Assembly (NCBI GenBank): GCA_028023455.1
Contig: JAQFVV010012416.1
Location: forward strand, 2,721,767 to 2,785,766
DNA from: Epiperipatus broadwayi
Lineage: Eukaryota > Onychophora > Udeonychophora > Euonychophora > Peripatidae
Length of the DNA: 64,000 nucleotides
Direction of reading: 5' to 3'
This document shows, in pieces, positions 1 to 11,849 of the stretch. Below the pieces are notes generated by a model. The model was not told where the DNA came from, did no database searches, and saw nothing but the letters and a program-made list of their open reading frames with translations. The translations under genes and the position numbers were made by a program. Position 1 is the first letter of the stretch; the number at the start of each line of letters is the position of its first letter.

Positions 1-1080
1 AATATATACTCTTTTAACTAATTCTTGCACTTAAATGTAATTTTATTATGAATATAGAAGTCATGTGTAGAAATAGATTGCAAATTAATCTATATTTCTG
101 ATCTCTGTTACCTTTAAAACTTCCTTTTCATCACATACATTTCAAATACATAAAGAGATCTAAAAAATAAAAGACTCCAAGATGCATTTCAGATTAATCC
201 AGCATAATTATGGTTGATCAGGTCATAACCTCTCACAGGTCTTCGTCATTTTTGTTTATTTTTTTATCAATATAAAATTGTTACAATTTAACTGACAAGT
301 ATAAATTTCTTGCACCCACATTTTTGAACACATCCACTTTAGGCTAGGAAGTATAATATCATAATTAAAGATTAACATATATCTTATTAAATACAATGGA
401 GTCAGTAATTCATCCTTCTTCTTTTCGATGTGAGAGGTTGAGATCTGGATTATCTAAAATGTGGTAATTTATCCAAAAATACACAATCAGAGATCGTTTA
501 CTTTTTACAGGTGTCTTTAGTTATGTTTTTGAAATATACATATGGTGAAATAGATTTTTAAGTCTGTCTAAAAGATGTTGCATATAGGAAAGAAGATCAA
601 TCGTATTGGATTAATAATTCAATGCAGTAGTAATTGCTATGAATAAATATATTAATCTTAAAATTGAAGTTAACACATGTGATACAATAATCTCTAATCT
701 AATAAATGATTACTACTAATCATTAATAGATTTATCTAAGAAGGATGTTGTCCATTGTGGGAGTGTGAGAAATTCCATATTTCTGGATTAAGTTGAAGTA
801 ATTTCTAATCATCTCTATAACTAAAGTAGTTTTTATTATCATTTTTCTTTACTATCAAAAATATTACTGATTTCAGACATAAATTGGTTATAAAAAAGGA
901 TAAATATGTACCATTTATCCAAGCTTTTGGGTTTCAACACTTATATTCTTATGAAATTTCAACAAACATCTGTGTGTGCTAACTTGAAAATGATTTTTCC
1001 TTAGATCCAATTGATTGCTAGATATATCAATTCTCTTTGAATTATTGTTTTTCTGAAGATTTGTAATGATGGTATTTTAG
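1..1080. other. AT-rich DNA, nothing recognised
   Basis: Both strands are rich in stops and I see no repeat family, RNA gene or coding region. Confidence 0.5.
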
Positions 1081-1625
1081 ATGTATTTATATACTAAATT
1101 ATTTCCATAATCTAATATTAAGTATTGAATGTCTTTAGAAAAATGTAACTTTATTTAAATATTCCAATTACATTCATCTGTTTGTAATAGAACATAGGTT
1201 AGTGGTTAGTACATACACATTTCAAGAGATGTTATTCACCTCTCTTCTTCAGGGTGTTGCTGGCCTGATTGGTGACAGTGTTAGTATGTGAATCAAACCT
1301 GAACCTTTGGATTATAGAATATTGACTTTTAAAGTAATGCTATAACTAACTGGCAGGATGGTTCAGTTGGTTAGAGTTAAAAATCACTGTTCAAGAATCT
1401 AAGAATCAAAGTTTGATTCCCATACTAGTATTGTCACTGATCAGGTCAGCAATACCTGATGAAGAGAGAATTATACTATTCATAACATTTTGCATATACT
1501 AACCTGTGTGCTACTATTAATAGTTGAATGTAATTGGAATATTCAAATAATAAAGTTAAATTTTTCTAAAGACATTCAATACTTAATATTAAATGATGGA
1601 AATAGTCCAATATATAAATGCAACT
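1081..1625. repeat. Foldback repeat with tRNA-like region (family D)
   Basis: Left arm (about 1085-1310) and right arm (about 1405-1620) are diverged inverted copies. The shared outer part includes the block around TATTAAGTATTGAATGTC. The right copy contains an A-box-like TGGTTCAGTTGG at 1359-1370 and a B-box-like AAGTTTGATTCC at 1410-1420, so this is probably a tRNA-derived SINE duplicated head to head. The left copy (minus strand, about 1228-1262) has a CTGAAGA - stem - TGAAA stem-loop resembling a degenerate hammerhead core. The right copy has CTGATGAAGAGAG at 1459 but no GAAA partner. No target-site duplication was obvious. Confidence 0.5.
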
Positions 1626-2219
1626 AGAAATTTAATAGTTTGACATAAAATTACCACATCTGTCCGTTCTTTCTTGCACATAAATGTCTATATTAAAAAC
1701 TGTAAACAAGTAAAAAGCTTTAAATGAAGGAAATCAAACTTCATTTTCTTATCTCTGCCTTTTCCTAATCAAACAATGTTTTGTGTACTAAAAGATTACC
1801 TTCCAATCAACGCACGTTCTATTTTCCAGTAAAGAAGATCACATTTCCTTACAGCTGACATTCAAATTTATTGACAGCTTTTATGACTAGCTGAAATATT
1901 TATATCATTAATAAATAATTGTACTTTTAACTTTGAAAAAATGAAAGTATGGTTTTACATACAGAACTTTTAAAAAAAAAAAAATCTTTACTGTTTCATA
2001 CCTTACAGGATCAATATTTTTAATTTCATTTTCATTTCTTAATAAAATTCATAAATAACTAACCCTTAATGGGTTTTTTTAATTGTTTTTATATAACAAT
2101 TGTAATACATACATTATTAAAATATTCCTATTTTAATTAAGTTATGCAAAGATTTTAACAAGGTACTGAGAATAAGTAAATAAAAATATTCTCTTTAAAA
2201 AATAATTTTAAAAGGATTT
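1626..2219. other. AT-rich spacer, nothing recognised
   Basis: Homopolymer A and T runs, no coding or repeat signature seen. Confidence 0.4.
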
Positions 2220-2552
2220 CAATATGGCGAGGTGTATGTTAGGAGTAACAAGACATCGAAAATGAAATACATAGATGAGGGAACAAACAAGTGTTACTCA
2301 TATCATTGAAAGAGCTAAAAGGATGGGGTTGGGATGGACATATTGCTAAAAGAGATGATAATATATGGACAGTTGAAATCTTAAACTGGATTGCAAGAGA
2401 TTGTAAAAGACCCAGAAAAAGGCCATATGTGAGATGAATGGATGACATAAGAAAGTGTGTTGGGTGATGTGCAAAAGAGAGGTTAGAAGTCAGGAGAAGA
2501 TGAATGAACTTGGAGAGTCTTTCATTCTGTAGTGGGTCGATAATGGTTGAAA
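2220..2552 (+). mobile_element. RTE LINE 3' fragment, degraded
   Basis: The plus strand matches the last ~110 codons of the intact RTE ORF at 14.07-17.08 kb, from the region reading ERCMLGVTR to the terminal QW.DNG, with stops and indels. It is 5' truncated, as is usual for LINE copies, and ends just after the ORF end. No long TGA tail remains. Confidence 0.8.
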
Positions 2553-3027
2553 ATTATGATAATGGTTAAAATGTTCGATGCTTGTGATATAAATAAAACC
2601 GAAAATATGAATTTGAAAGACTTTTAAAAAGCCTTAGCATAGTTTTCACAATTGCTAAATACCATGTAAAGGATTTTAAATTTTACAGTAAGTAAAAAGG
2701 CCAAATCAGCCTTTAAATAAACTATTGCAGAGCAAAACCCTTACTAATCCCCCACCCATTCTCCCATAGAGGAAGAATGAAGTAGACGGTTTTATTCACT
2801 AGATTCGGTCGAGTTTGAGCATTCTTTAACCTTGTTTTATTAGCTTTTTGATTGATTTTTACACTTTTTCTTATTAAAATTTTGATTCACTACCTTATTA
2901 CAAGCTTTGACAAAAAGCGAATTTGTTTAAAATTTTGATTATAGTAAGGAATGAACAGGTAATTTTATGTAAAAATAATTTCTTAGCATTGGTAGTTTTG
3001 AATACATGCACTTTCACACATATATTT
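2553..3027. other. AT-rich spacer
   Basis: No coding. The stretch about 2690-2900 has faint resemblance to the dispersed family F (see 23440-23790) but too weak to call. Confidence 0.35.
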
Positions 3028-3218
3028 ATTAAGGTTAATTAAGTAGGTTTGGCAATCTCAGTCCAAGTACAGCATGTGACTCTTATTCTCAGGGGTCATG
3101 CTCTCAGATTGAAAACCAGATTCAACAAAAGCTGGGTTTAATCCCAAAAATGTGACCCTGACTTAAGACTCATGTGCCTGTGTTATCCAGGTTTACTTAA
3201 TTAGCTTTAATAAGTATG
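3028..3218. repeat. Small foldback repeat with B-box-like centre
   Basis: Outer arms (ATTAAGGTTAATTAAGTAGG against its inverted partner ending near 3215) enclose a centre with GGGTTTAATCCC at about 3135, which resembles a tRNA B box. The architecture matches the other head-to-head SINE-like foldbacks in the window. Confidence 0.4.
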
Positions 3219-4069
3219 CATGTGGTTGATTTTCTGATTATACAGAAAAATATAAATGTCTTAAACTTTTATATAAGTAAAAAGTAAAAGAGAAATATTT
3301 ACATAGACTATTGGAGATGAAATCTTATCAGCACCCCTCCCACATAGAGTAAAAATGATGCTGAAAGAATTACAAGAATTGCTAATGGTCAAACGGTATG
3401 CATTTGAGTATTTTGCTTTTTTGTTTTACTAGATCTTATCTGGTTAATACAGTTGCAAAAAAATCATAACTTTAATTAGACCACATGGTTAAGAAAAGTT
3501 GCATAATGCAAACATCATATGTTTGCTACACATTAAATTGCAACAGCTTTCAATATCATTTGTTTCATTTGGGATTACGAGTTTTTTACTGATAGACTAC
3601 TAAGGATAGTCAGGCTGAAAAAAGTTACTCTTCAAAATCCTAAATCAATTTTAAAAAATGTCACTTTATCTAGTGGATTTAAACTCAAGTCATACATGAC
3701 ACACAAATATATTATTATGTCATGAAGACCTCATTTATATGCATTGCCTTGATTTAGTCTTTTAATCCAAAGTTACAATATCGTGCATATTTTAGTTCAG
3801 TGGCTGAAAATGGTGAATTCTGGAACCCCAAGTACATGGAAGATCATACAGACTGGCCACTTCCAATGCTTAAACTTTTTATTGATTCCTGATCAATAAA
3901 TCATTCAATTATTTTATTTAATCATTAAAATGAAATTTTAATATTATTTCATTAAAATTACTTTAGAAGATGAAAAATTATAACCAACAGTTGTTGATAA
4001 TCAGATGTCTTTCTATAAAACAACATCAGCAGGTATTTAAATCTACCATTTCAAAATGTGATAATATGT
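3219..4069. other. AT-rich spacer, nothing recognised
   Basis: No gene, RNA or repeat could be supported. Confidence 0.35.
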
Positions 4070-4760
4070 ATAAAAAATATAGTACTTGTGAGTTTTCTGG
4101 TAAACCAAGATGGTGGCCTGTATTTTTGAAAAATCTACAATTTCATAGGCACCCAAAAATGTTTACAAAAAATGCCTAGTGGTATTTAATATTTACATTT
4201 TATTACCGTTATTTTTTTAAAAAATCATCTATGAAAAAATTAATTACAATATTTATAGTTTATTTTCTAATTTTTGGATTAACTTATTAATTGAAAAAAT
4301 GAAAATAATATATATAAATACAATATTTACATTTTATTCAAGTCGGCAGTGTGCAATCATATTTTTGACTACTAATGCACATTTTTGGGAGGGTAGAATC
4401 CCATATTTTTGGAAATAAATCACTGCATCACATTCAGTGACAGGAAGGTCTTCAAATGTTTATCATTATGTCAATTTACCAACAAAAAAAACTGCTGACA
4501 AGAACAAATACACAGAATTAAAACAAAGTACATCAATGTTAAGAATTGCTCTCATTTTCCATGATATAAGTAAAAAAAAAAATTGAAGCAAAGCTTCTTA
4601 ATGAAATTTATCAGAATTTATTTCTCTTTTTATTTTAACAGCCAATTTATTAATTTTGTTTTAATTTACCATCTTCAGTAGACTGTAAGCCATTGAAACT
4701 GCATATTTATCAAAAATACAGGTTGCCATCTTGATTTATCAGAAAACTCACAAGTAACAA
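4070..4760. repeat. Foldback element, about 75 bp arms
   Basis: The segment about 4079-4155 (containing ACTTGTGAGTTTTCTG and CAAGATGG) is repeated in inverted orientation at about 4672-4758. The roughly 510 bp between is AT-rich with no ORF. This could be a MITE with long terminal inverted repeats or two independent insertions in opposite orientation; no target-site duplication was identified. Confidence 0.45.
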
Positions 4761-7049
4761 AAATATTTATAATGAATGTTTTATTTATTGTAAAAAAACT
4801 CAGAAAGTAATTGTTTCTTCAACAGCATTTGGGATTTTTATATTTGATTTGAAATAAGGGAGGGTACAGAAATTAATTAATTCAATCCCTTATCATAAAA
4901 AGTAGATATTCACTTAATTAATTTCAGCCTCTCCCTGCCCCTCCCTCCATAAGTTTATTCCAATTTTAAAATATGAAAACCTCAATGATGGTTGAAGAAA
5001 TAATTATTTTCTAGATTTTTAGCCCACACTAAATAAAAGTATCTATTATAAATATTTTATATGTATTATTTTTAAGTTTTTAATATTCAGATTTTTTTGC
5101 AATTATTCCAAAAGTCAGCTTAATGTTTGATAGTAAACTATTTTTTAAAAAATAAACATTTACAATCAAAAGAAAAAGATTTGTTTTTACTTTAATTTTA
5201 AATGATTTTTAAAATACCTTTTAATATGATCTTTGTTAAAATTTTATTATTATTGAAAATGTATCAAACTAATTTTATATCAAAATATTTGAAATTGTAA
5301 CTGCCAAACAGTAAAGAAGCTAAGAAACCTAGCTAAAATATTTTAGTGTCATATTATATTGTCAATGATTTATAAAAACTAGCCAAAATTTGAATGAATT
5401 AATCTAACTTAAATAAAAGTTATAAAAAAATAAACTGCATATTGTTTAATCAATGAAAAAAATCAACTATTAAAAAGAAAATGTAAAAATTGTTTTTAAA
5501 GAAACATTGTGCATCTAGATAGAAAATACTGATAATAATGAGACATAAGAGAAAACAGACTTCACAAATATTTAATTAGTAATTTTGAAACACAAGAATA
5601 ATAATACCATTAATCCAAATATCATTGAAAAGCATTTCTTTTCCAAACAGAATTTCAAAGATGGTCTTTAATCTTTCACAATAAATACATTATTTTTATA
5701 TATTTATCTTCAAATAAAAATAAAAAATATAGTAAATACCTATAAATTAATAAATCTAATTACAGGGAGCAGCTTGTTTTTTTCTTTCTTAGCAGAGAGA
5801 CCTGAAAAATTCACAATTCCAGAAAATCTCTTGAACCAGGAATTGCAGATTATTGCTATTTTATCTGTACACAAATAACTAAAACTATTTGTTGTCTACA
5901 AACATTTACAAAAGAATGAAAAATAATTTACTTATAAAAAGTAAAAATTATACATTTCCTATAATTTGTCTGAATGCAATAAAACACAGGTACTGCTAAA
6001 GTTGATTACAAATAATAAAATTAATAGCTGAGCACTTCTGAGAAGTTTTGTTTTTCCATAATCATAGCCATAAAATAAAAATTGTAGAAAAATTTATTTA
6101 TAATATTACTACAATGTAATCATTTGACTGCTTAGAAAATTATGCAATGTTCAAGCAATAATTTTGCAAACTGACAAAACTGTTCCATTCTACCATTACC
6201 AAACTTAGATTATTTAAATTTTATTCTGCTGAGAATTAAGATAGAAACTGGTAAATCTTTAGTCCGACACTGTACCCTAAATTAAATCTCAATGGGCTTG
6301 AAAACATTACAATTAGTACTAATTTTAATTTTATTAAAATGAAGAAATACATATATTTTTAAAGAGATTTACACTGCCATTTCAACAGATAACAGTAATG
6401 GTTGTATTGAAGATTTATGGATTATCTCCTAATAGATGGAAGTAAAAATAAATATAAGTTGAATAAATATTTGTGATCTCACAAGTGAAACAATATAAGT
6501 GAGTTAAAAATTAATTTTTTAAGAGTAGCAAAATAATTTTACTAGAAAATCATATATTTAAATCAATAAGTTCTTTATTCAATACAAAATTATTCAATTT
6601 ATATAAAATTCCTATTTTGTCTGTTGTCTCAATATTATCTGTAATGCTGTTTAATTGGTTTCTTTAACAAATTACTTTTTTTTAATTGGTTGATTTAATC
6701 AATTACAAAAAAAAACCTTGATAAATAACTATATTTAACTAAACTATAATTTATATTATGAGCATTTTATGCAATTATTATGAAGCATAATTCCACCATT
6801 AGTGATAATATTCAGAAAAAAATCAATACATGTGCTTTTAACTGCATTATAGAATTGAATAAGTATCATATTTAAATTGTGAAGAAAATATAATTATAGT
6901 GCATAAATTCATGTTTGAAATGTGGTATCTAGTGAGGGGGGGAAAGAGATGCAATAATACTGTATTTGCATTTGGTTTTGGTTAGTTTATAACTGAAGTT
7001 GAGTAGATTGATATTTTGTACTTCATGTTAATTCAGCTATTACTAGTTA
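4761..7049. other. Very AT-rich DNA, no gene
   Basis: Dense stops in all frames and many A/T homopolymers. I see no repeat family, RNA gene or coding sequence. Confidence 0.45.
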
Positions 7050-7520
7050 TCTGGAGCACTGTCAAATTCACATATCAAATGTAACAAGTATATTTAAAAT
7101 TTTAAATTTTAATTTAGAGAATTAATTTAATTATGAACATTTTATTCAAATCAAGTAATTTTGCAAAGTAAAAAAAAAATTGTTAAAGTAATGAATTAAA
7201 AAAAAATGGCCGGTTGTGGAGTAATTCCACTATTACAAGAGAATTCTGTCATTATTAATTGTCCACAATGCTGTCAAATTTACACATCAAATATAAAATA
7301 TATATTTAAAATTTTTAATTTTAATTTTGAGGCTTAATATGATTACAAGGATTTTATTTAAAGCAAATAATTTCTATAAATAAAAATCTTTTATTTAATT
7401 TACAGTAAATCTTTAAAAAAAATTGTTAAAGCAACCAATTAAAAAAAAAGACAGTCTTTATTCTCACATTTATTTCTATAATATTAAAATCTTTTGTTTA
7501 ATTTACATTAAATTTAAAAA
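7050..7520. repeat. Degenerate tandem repeat
   Basis: A unit containing CACTGTCAAATTCACATATC followed by a TTTAAAATTTTAAATTTTAA block and an AAAATTGTTAAAG block occurs at about 7052-7205 and again at about 7268-7445. A sub-block (AATCTTTTATTTAATTTACA) repeats at about 7385 and 7490. Copies are diverged. Confidence 0.5.
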
Positions 7521-7610
7521 AAAAAAGATCCTTTACATAGGCCAGGTACACCTTTTATACATATAAATAATACAACACTTTATACATTTATTTAATATTT
7601 TTTATAAGAT

Positions 7611-7655
7611 ATGTTCTGAAGAAGACTACTCTATGGTCAAAACTGCTAACATAAA
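7611..7655 (+). ncRNA. Degenerate hammerhead-like stem-loop
   Basis: CTGAAGA at 7616-7622 is followed by a five-pair stem (GACTA/TGGTC), then CAAAAC where a hammerhead would have CGAAAC, enclosed by ATGTT/AACAT. The spacing copies the stem-loops after the GIY-YIG domain of the Penelope-like elements here, so this is probably a relic of such an element. The G12 position is A and the residue before stem I is missing, so activity is unlikely. Confidence 0.3.
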
Positions 7656-7872
7656 TTACATAAAAGTGCATGTTATATATATGGTTTACTCTTTTTATAT
7701 ATATATAGTAAATATAATATAAGTAATGCAAAAACAAAGTAAGGCATGAAATGGATTATTTTTATAAATATTTCAAATATTGTTAAGAAACACTGACTTA
7801 AAAAGTGAACGTATATAAGAAAGAGACCTTGACTTATGATTTATTTTTTGAAATCTTTACAGAGTCCATCAC

Positions 7873-7919
7873 CCTCTTCAACTGCGTTTTTTTTTTAAAT
7901 TTAACAGCAGTTGAAGAGG
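7873..7919. repeat. Perfect 13-bp hairpin
   Basis: CCTCTTCAACTGC at 7873-7885 pairs exactly with GCAGTTGAAGAGG at 7907-7919 across a 21-base T/A-rich loop. Its role is unknown; it could be the core of a decayed foldback element. Confidence 0.6.
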
Positions 7920-8213
7920 ATTAAGGAATTAAATGAAAGTCCTTCTGCAGATTGAGAGATTGTGTATAATAGTCAATCACCATTATATTTATTATTTTTA
8001 TTGGTATTACATTTTTTAATTAACAGACATTTTATTTGTATTATATATATATAACCAGTTCTAAGAATATAACCGAAGCATAAATTATTGTGCAGACAAT
8101 TAGAATTCTAAAACAAATATATCTCAGAAAGCAAAAATTATTATTTCAAAACCCATTTTAAATTTTAATACATATTTTAAAGAGTAAAATAAGCATACAA
8201 AAAATCAGAAGAT

Positions 8214-8231
8214 CATGTATTAGTTAATTAA
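8214..8231. repeat. 18-bp target-site duplication, left (family A)
   Basis: CATGTATTAGTTAATTAA occurs here and identically at 8797-8814, exactly flanking the composite family A insertion. An 18 bp duplication indicates target-primed retrotransposition rather than cut-and-paste transposition. Confidence 0.8.
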
Positions 8232-8796
8232 TACATTGTACAGACTTAAACCTGCATTTATATATGTAATATATGCAGGGTTCAAACTCAAACTTTCACA
8301 CGACCCACCAACCCCGCATATTTACATATATAAATGCAGGTTTAAACCTGTACAATGTATTAATTTATATAAATAGTGTGTAAAAGGTCTGCCCATCCCT
8401 CACATATTTATGTATAAATGGATTATTCTCCTGTACATGAGGGGTCAGAATGACTAATATATCAACATGGGTAGGATAACAACCTTGGCACTAACAAGGG
8501 CTTTGAACGTTCCTTCATCAGATTTTCAATGAAATGGAAGGCTAAAGAGTTGTGAGTTGGAATAGTTTGAAGCCTGTCCATTAAAGTATAAAGATTGGCT
8601 ATCTTAATATAAAGCTGAGTACTGATTATATATATATGAGGATAGTAATCTAGACCAACTGATGATTGCTGGTTTAGCATGAAATACGTATATTGGTGAT
8701 TATTTATCTTTTCAACATGTGTGTGATCAGGTGGGTCAGCAATATGAGATGGCACTGAGAATGGTGGGTCGTGTGAAAGTCTGAGTTCAAACCCCG
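8232..8796 (+). mobile_element. Family A hammerhead element, composite insertion
   Basis: Between perfect 18 bp duplications lie two parts. Positions 8232-8317 are an inverted copy of the 3' segment (3' terminus to B box). Positions 8318-8796 are one full unit on the plus strand, but circularly permuted: it begins just after the B-box position, runs through the usual 3' terminus (CTGTACAATGTATTAAT, about 8354-8370), continues directly into the 5' part, through the ribozyme at 8641-8708, the A-box-like TGGCACTGAGAA (8750-8761) and the B-box-like GAGTTCAAACCCC (8783-8795). The unit is therefore about 479 bp. This arrangement is expected if the reverse-transcribed template was a circle or a head-to-tail multimer. 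There is no ORF; mobility must depend on a partner element. Confidence 0.7.
8641..8708 (+). ncRNA. Type I hammerhead ribozyme (family A)
   Basis: All conserved parts are present. CTGATGA (8659-8665); stem II TGCT/AGCA with loop GGTTT inside 8666-8680; GAAA (8681-8684); minimal palindromic stem III ATACGTAT (8684-8691); H17 = A at 8692; stem I ACCAA/TTGGT closing both sides, extended beyond a bulge by GTAATC/GATTAT and GATA/TATC. Predicted cleavage is between 8692 and 8693. The 10.1/11.1 pair is U/U rather than G-C, a weakness. A bulge in stem I and a palindromic stem III are typical of natural type I hammerheads of retroelements. The same structure is kept in three other copies. Confidence 0.75.
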
Positions 8797-8814
8797 CATG
8801 TATTAGTTAATTAA
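8797..8814. repeat. 18-bp target-site duplication, right (family A)
   Basis: Identical to 8214-8231; marks the right boundary of the composite family A insertion. Confidence 0.8.
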
Positions 8815-10392
8815 GAAATTAAAAATTGGGAAGTTTCTGTAATCACATTACATCTTTGTAATCTTTTGATTTTTTTTTATAATAACAATTATTTTTCCTT
8901 TAAAAAAATATAAGTATGAAATATATAAAACAATGTGTTTATTATTATATGGAGCGAAAATATTTATTAGAGTGATAAAGAGAGGAATTTTGAGTAAAAT
9001 TAACTCTTATCTGGAGAACAACGTATATAGAGAAAAAAAACATTAATTTATGTTTCACGTATTTACAAAAGACATTTAAAAGTCTGGAGAACACTAATGG
9101 ATATATTGAACTGAAAAAGAGAATGGATTAGGTAAAAAGAGTTTATATCGAGTTTTTTTTTTTTTATGAAACAAAAAGTATTGATAAAAATAAATCTTTA
9201 ATGACAGATGAGTAAAAAAAAAGAATTGAACTTATCGTCAGATTTTGTTATGTTTAATACATGCACTGTGTGCACCTATATATGTATTGTTTACAAATAC
9301 AATGGAAATTCTCTAATACAGGAAAATTTCAATATATATCCAGAGACATGTGGTTCAAGCCAGGGCCAATGGTTGTCGAACTTTTTTTCAAAAGGTTTAA
9401 GATTTTTCTTTTAGCTAGGTGGATATATGTATATAATTATATACAAAAAATATGTATTTACTTTTTTGTTAATAAAGATATTACTTTAAAAATTAATGCC
9501 GTTATTAATTTTTTTAAATATCTTTTTGCTGAAAAATCTATTTTTAATGTGTTTTCTTTATTCTATTAAAATGCATTTTATGCAAATGTGGTATGGCAGG
9601 GAGGGACATAACTTAAAAAAAAAATTAAAAAACACTATGGTAAACAAGTGAATAAATATTACTAGATAAGTGATTACCTAAATGTTTCTGAATAGTTCCC
9701 CAACCAAGGAGAAAAAAGACGGGGGGGGGGGGGAATAAATTCGGTTAATAATATAAAAGTGTTTCAATGTCACATGACCTTTTAAGTATCTGACGATATG
9801 ATAAATGAATAAATAAAATAGACAAGTGACTAAAATATCACAAATATTTGTATCAATGAAAAGCTGACATCTTCAGCATTAATTAGGTGACAGAAAATAC
9901 AGTCTTCACATACAAAACCTAACTACTTTTCTAAAGCTGATCTGTTTCTGGTTTCATTTCTCAAACATTTGTATCTGCTATTCTTTGTTTTACTTTTCAA
10001 ACACTCATTTCTGTTTTTCTCCATAGTATTATTGAGTAATTTGTTTATTCTTCTATTTCTTTCTCTATACCATCTACACTCTTTTTTTTTCCTGTCTATA
10101 CCTTTTCACCCTATCTGGAATCATCTACTGCAAGCTTGACTAGATGGTATAGCATTTTATAATATTCACATTCCCACTTACTAAAATATACCGAAGCTGG
10201 TCTGGTGTCAAATTTATATCACTATGGAAATGAATTGGTTTAGTTTCAAAACGTTAGGATGATTGAATTCTAGGCTATTAACTTGAATGATATAAAGATG
10301 CAATAGCAGATTTCAAACCTAAGTCTTCACTCAATAAACAAAAACAGAGAAATCTGTCTAGAGATAAACATATGATAGTACTATACTATCTG
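8815..10392. other. AT-rich spacer with G13 homopolymer
   Basis: No gene seen. A run of 13 G residues lies at about 9721-9733 and a T-rich stretch near 9150. Small open frames at 9.2-9.57 kb have no recognisable motif. Confidence 0.4.
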
Positions 10393-10612
10393 ATATTAAA
10401 TGAGTCATCATCATCATCATCAACAACCATTATCAATCCACTGTAGGATGAAGGTCTTCCCAAGTCCAATCCATCTTCTCTGATCTTTAGCTTCTCTTCT
10501 CCATATCACCCTTGCACATTTTCTTATTTCATCCATCCATCTCACATGTGGTCTCTTTCTGTGTCTTTTACAATCTCTTGGAATCCAGTTTAAGATTTCA
10601 CTTGTCCATCTA
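10393..10612 (-). mobile_element. RTE LINE 3' fragment
   Basis: The minus strand matches the last ~65 codons of the RTE ORF (RKRPHVRWMDE region to the terminal residues) and ends in an (ATC)n tail at about 10403-10420 on the plus strand. 5' truncated. Divergence from the 14-17 kb copy is moderate. Confidence 0.85.
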
Positions 10613-10959
10613 ATTAAGTGAGTACTTAAGTGTATAGTATGATTCTAAAATATCTTAGAAGCAAAATGAATAAACTGAGAATTCATATGATGTTATTGTT
10701 GATTTTAACAATATATTTAAATACAGTATATACTTTTTATAATTTTCTCAATAGTGTACTTGATCTTTTTTTAAGGTTATCATAAAATAATGATTAACAT
10801 ATCAATTTTCATGTCCATGAACTAGATTTGAATTAATCAGGTAAACTTTTTTTGTCTAATCAGAAACAGCCTTACGTTTTGCTTTCAGGTACTCATTCTG
10901 TAGAAACCTAGCAATCCAGATAAAAAGAAGATGGAAAAAACCAGTTTTTTAAATAAATA
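10613..10959. other. AT-rich spacer, nothing recognised
   Basis: No coding or repeat signal supported. Confidence 0.35.
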
Positions 10960-11290
10960 GCTTATGGTTAAACAAAGGCCTCTCCAATCACCTGTCACAG
11001 AGGAATAATGAAAAAGAAGGTAGGACTTTATCAGGCTTGTGAATTGCTGAATTCTGATAGGGTTTAGGTAGTTTATTTTATTTTTGTTTTATCTTCTAGC
11101 TAAAATTTTTTAGATACCCATTTGTTAAACAAATTTGTATGCTATATGAATCACATGGATCAATTATATGAGAAAACTATCCTAAGCCTTTTAAATGTTT
11201 ATTTATTTGGTTTAAGATTTGACCCTCATATCTAAATGCATGGCAAGCAACTGACTTTTTTCAGCACTATAAGAAAGATTTTTAGCTACT
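10960..11290 (+). repeat. Dispersed repeat family F copy
   Basis: Shares with segments at 23.44, 34.42 and 35.05 kb the block TAGCTAAAATTTTTTAGAT followed by a CCATTTGTT-like motif, and lies in the same orientation. Identity is low and the ends are undefined. No ORF. Confidence 0.35.
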
Positions 11291-11568
11291 AAAAATACTG
11301 ATTGTAATATGTTATAATCTTCATCTCTGCCAGAATAAAAATCATACTATCATGGGTGCTGGATAAAGATTCTACATTAACCTTTTTATAATTTTTTTCC
11401 AACTTCTACTTTACTAATATTACGTTTTTCTATGAATCTATATCTCCCTAAAATCTTCCATGTTTTTTTCTTACTTCTATTTGCTTATGTTTATCTTTCA
11501 TAAAAATCTGTATTACAAGCAAAACATTTGATAAACTTCATTTTTACATTTAATTTCATTTGAAACAG

Positions 11569-11849
11569 GCAAAACTCTCCATACATATTGCCACTCAAGC
11601 AAGCCAGAGTAATTGGTGGATGCCAGAAGGCTTGTGCATAAAAAATCCCATCTAGTGGCTACTCATCCAATATCCCCAGACTAGTTTTTGGCTTGTGGCC
11701 TTTGTCAGTGAAGAGCCTTGAATCTGAGAGCACCCAAGTCAGAAACTAGTCTGGGGATGGGGATTTTATGTACATACCTTTTGGCATTCATTCATTACTC
11801 TGGCTTGCACTGAGTGGCAATTCATATGCAGGGTTTTGCCTGTTTTAAT
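11569..11849. repeat. Family B foldback with decayed hammerhead
   Basis: Left arm (from AGGCAAAACTCTCC, minus orientation) and right arm (ending GGGTTTTGCCTG) are inverted copies of family B. The left arm's hammerhead (minus strand, about 11663-11722) keeps stem I (ATTCAA/TTGGAT, CTTCA/TGGGG) and the GTC cleavage triplet, but the core reads CTGACAA in place of CTGANGA and AAAA in place of GAAA, so it should be inactive. The right arm retains only the 3' half starting at AGAAACTAGTCTGGGGA. Confidence 0.7.

Noticed and set aside
8462-8755. 97-codon open frame on the minus strand
   Set aside because: It is an accidental frame through a family A repeat; the repeat's other copies do not keep it open.
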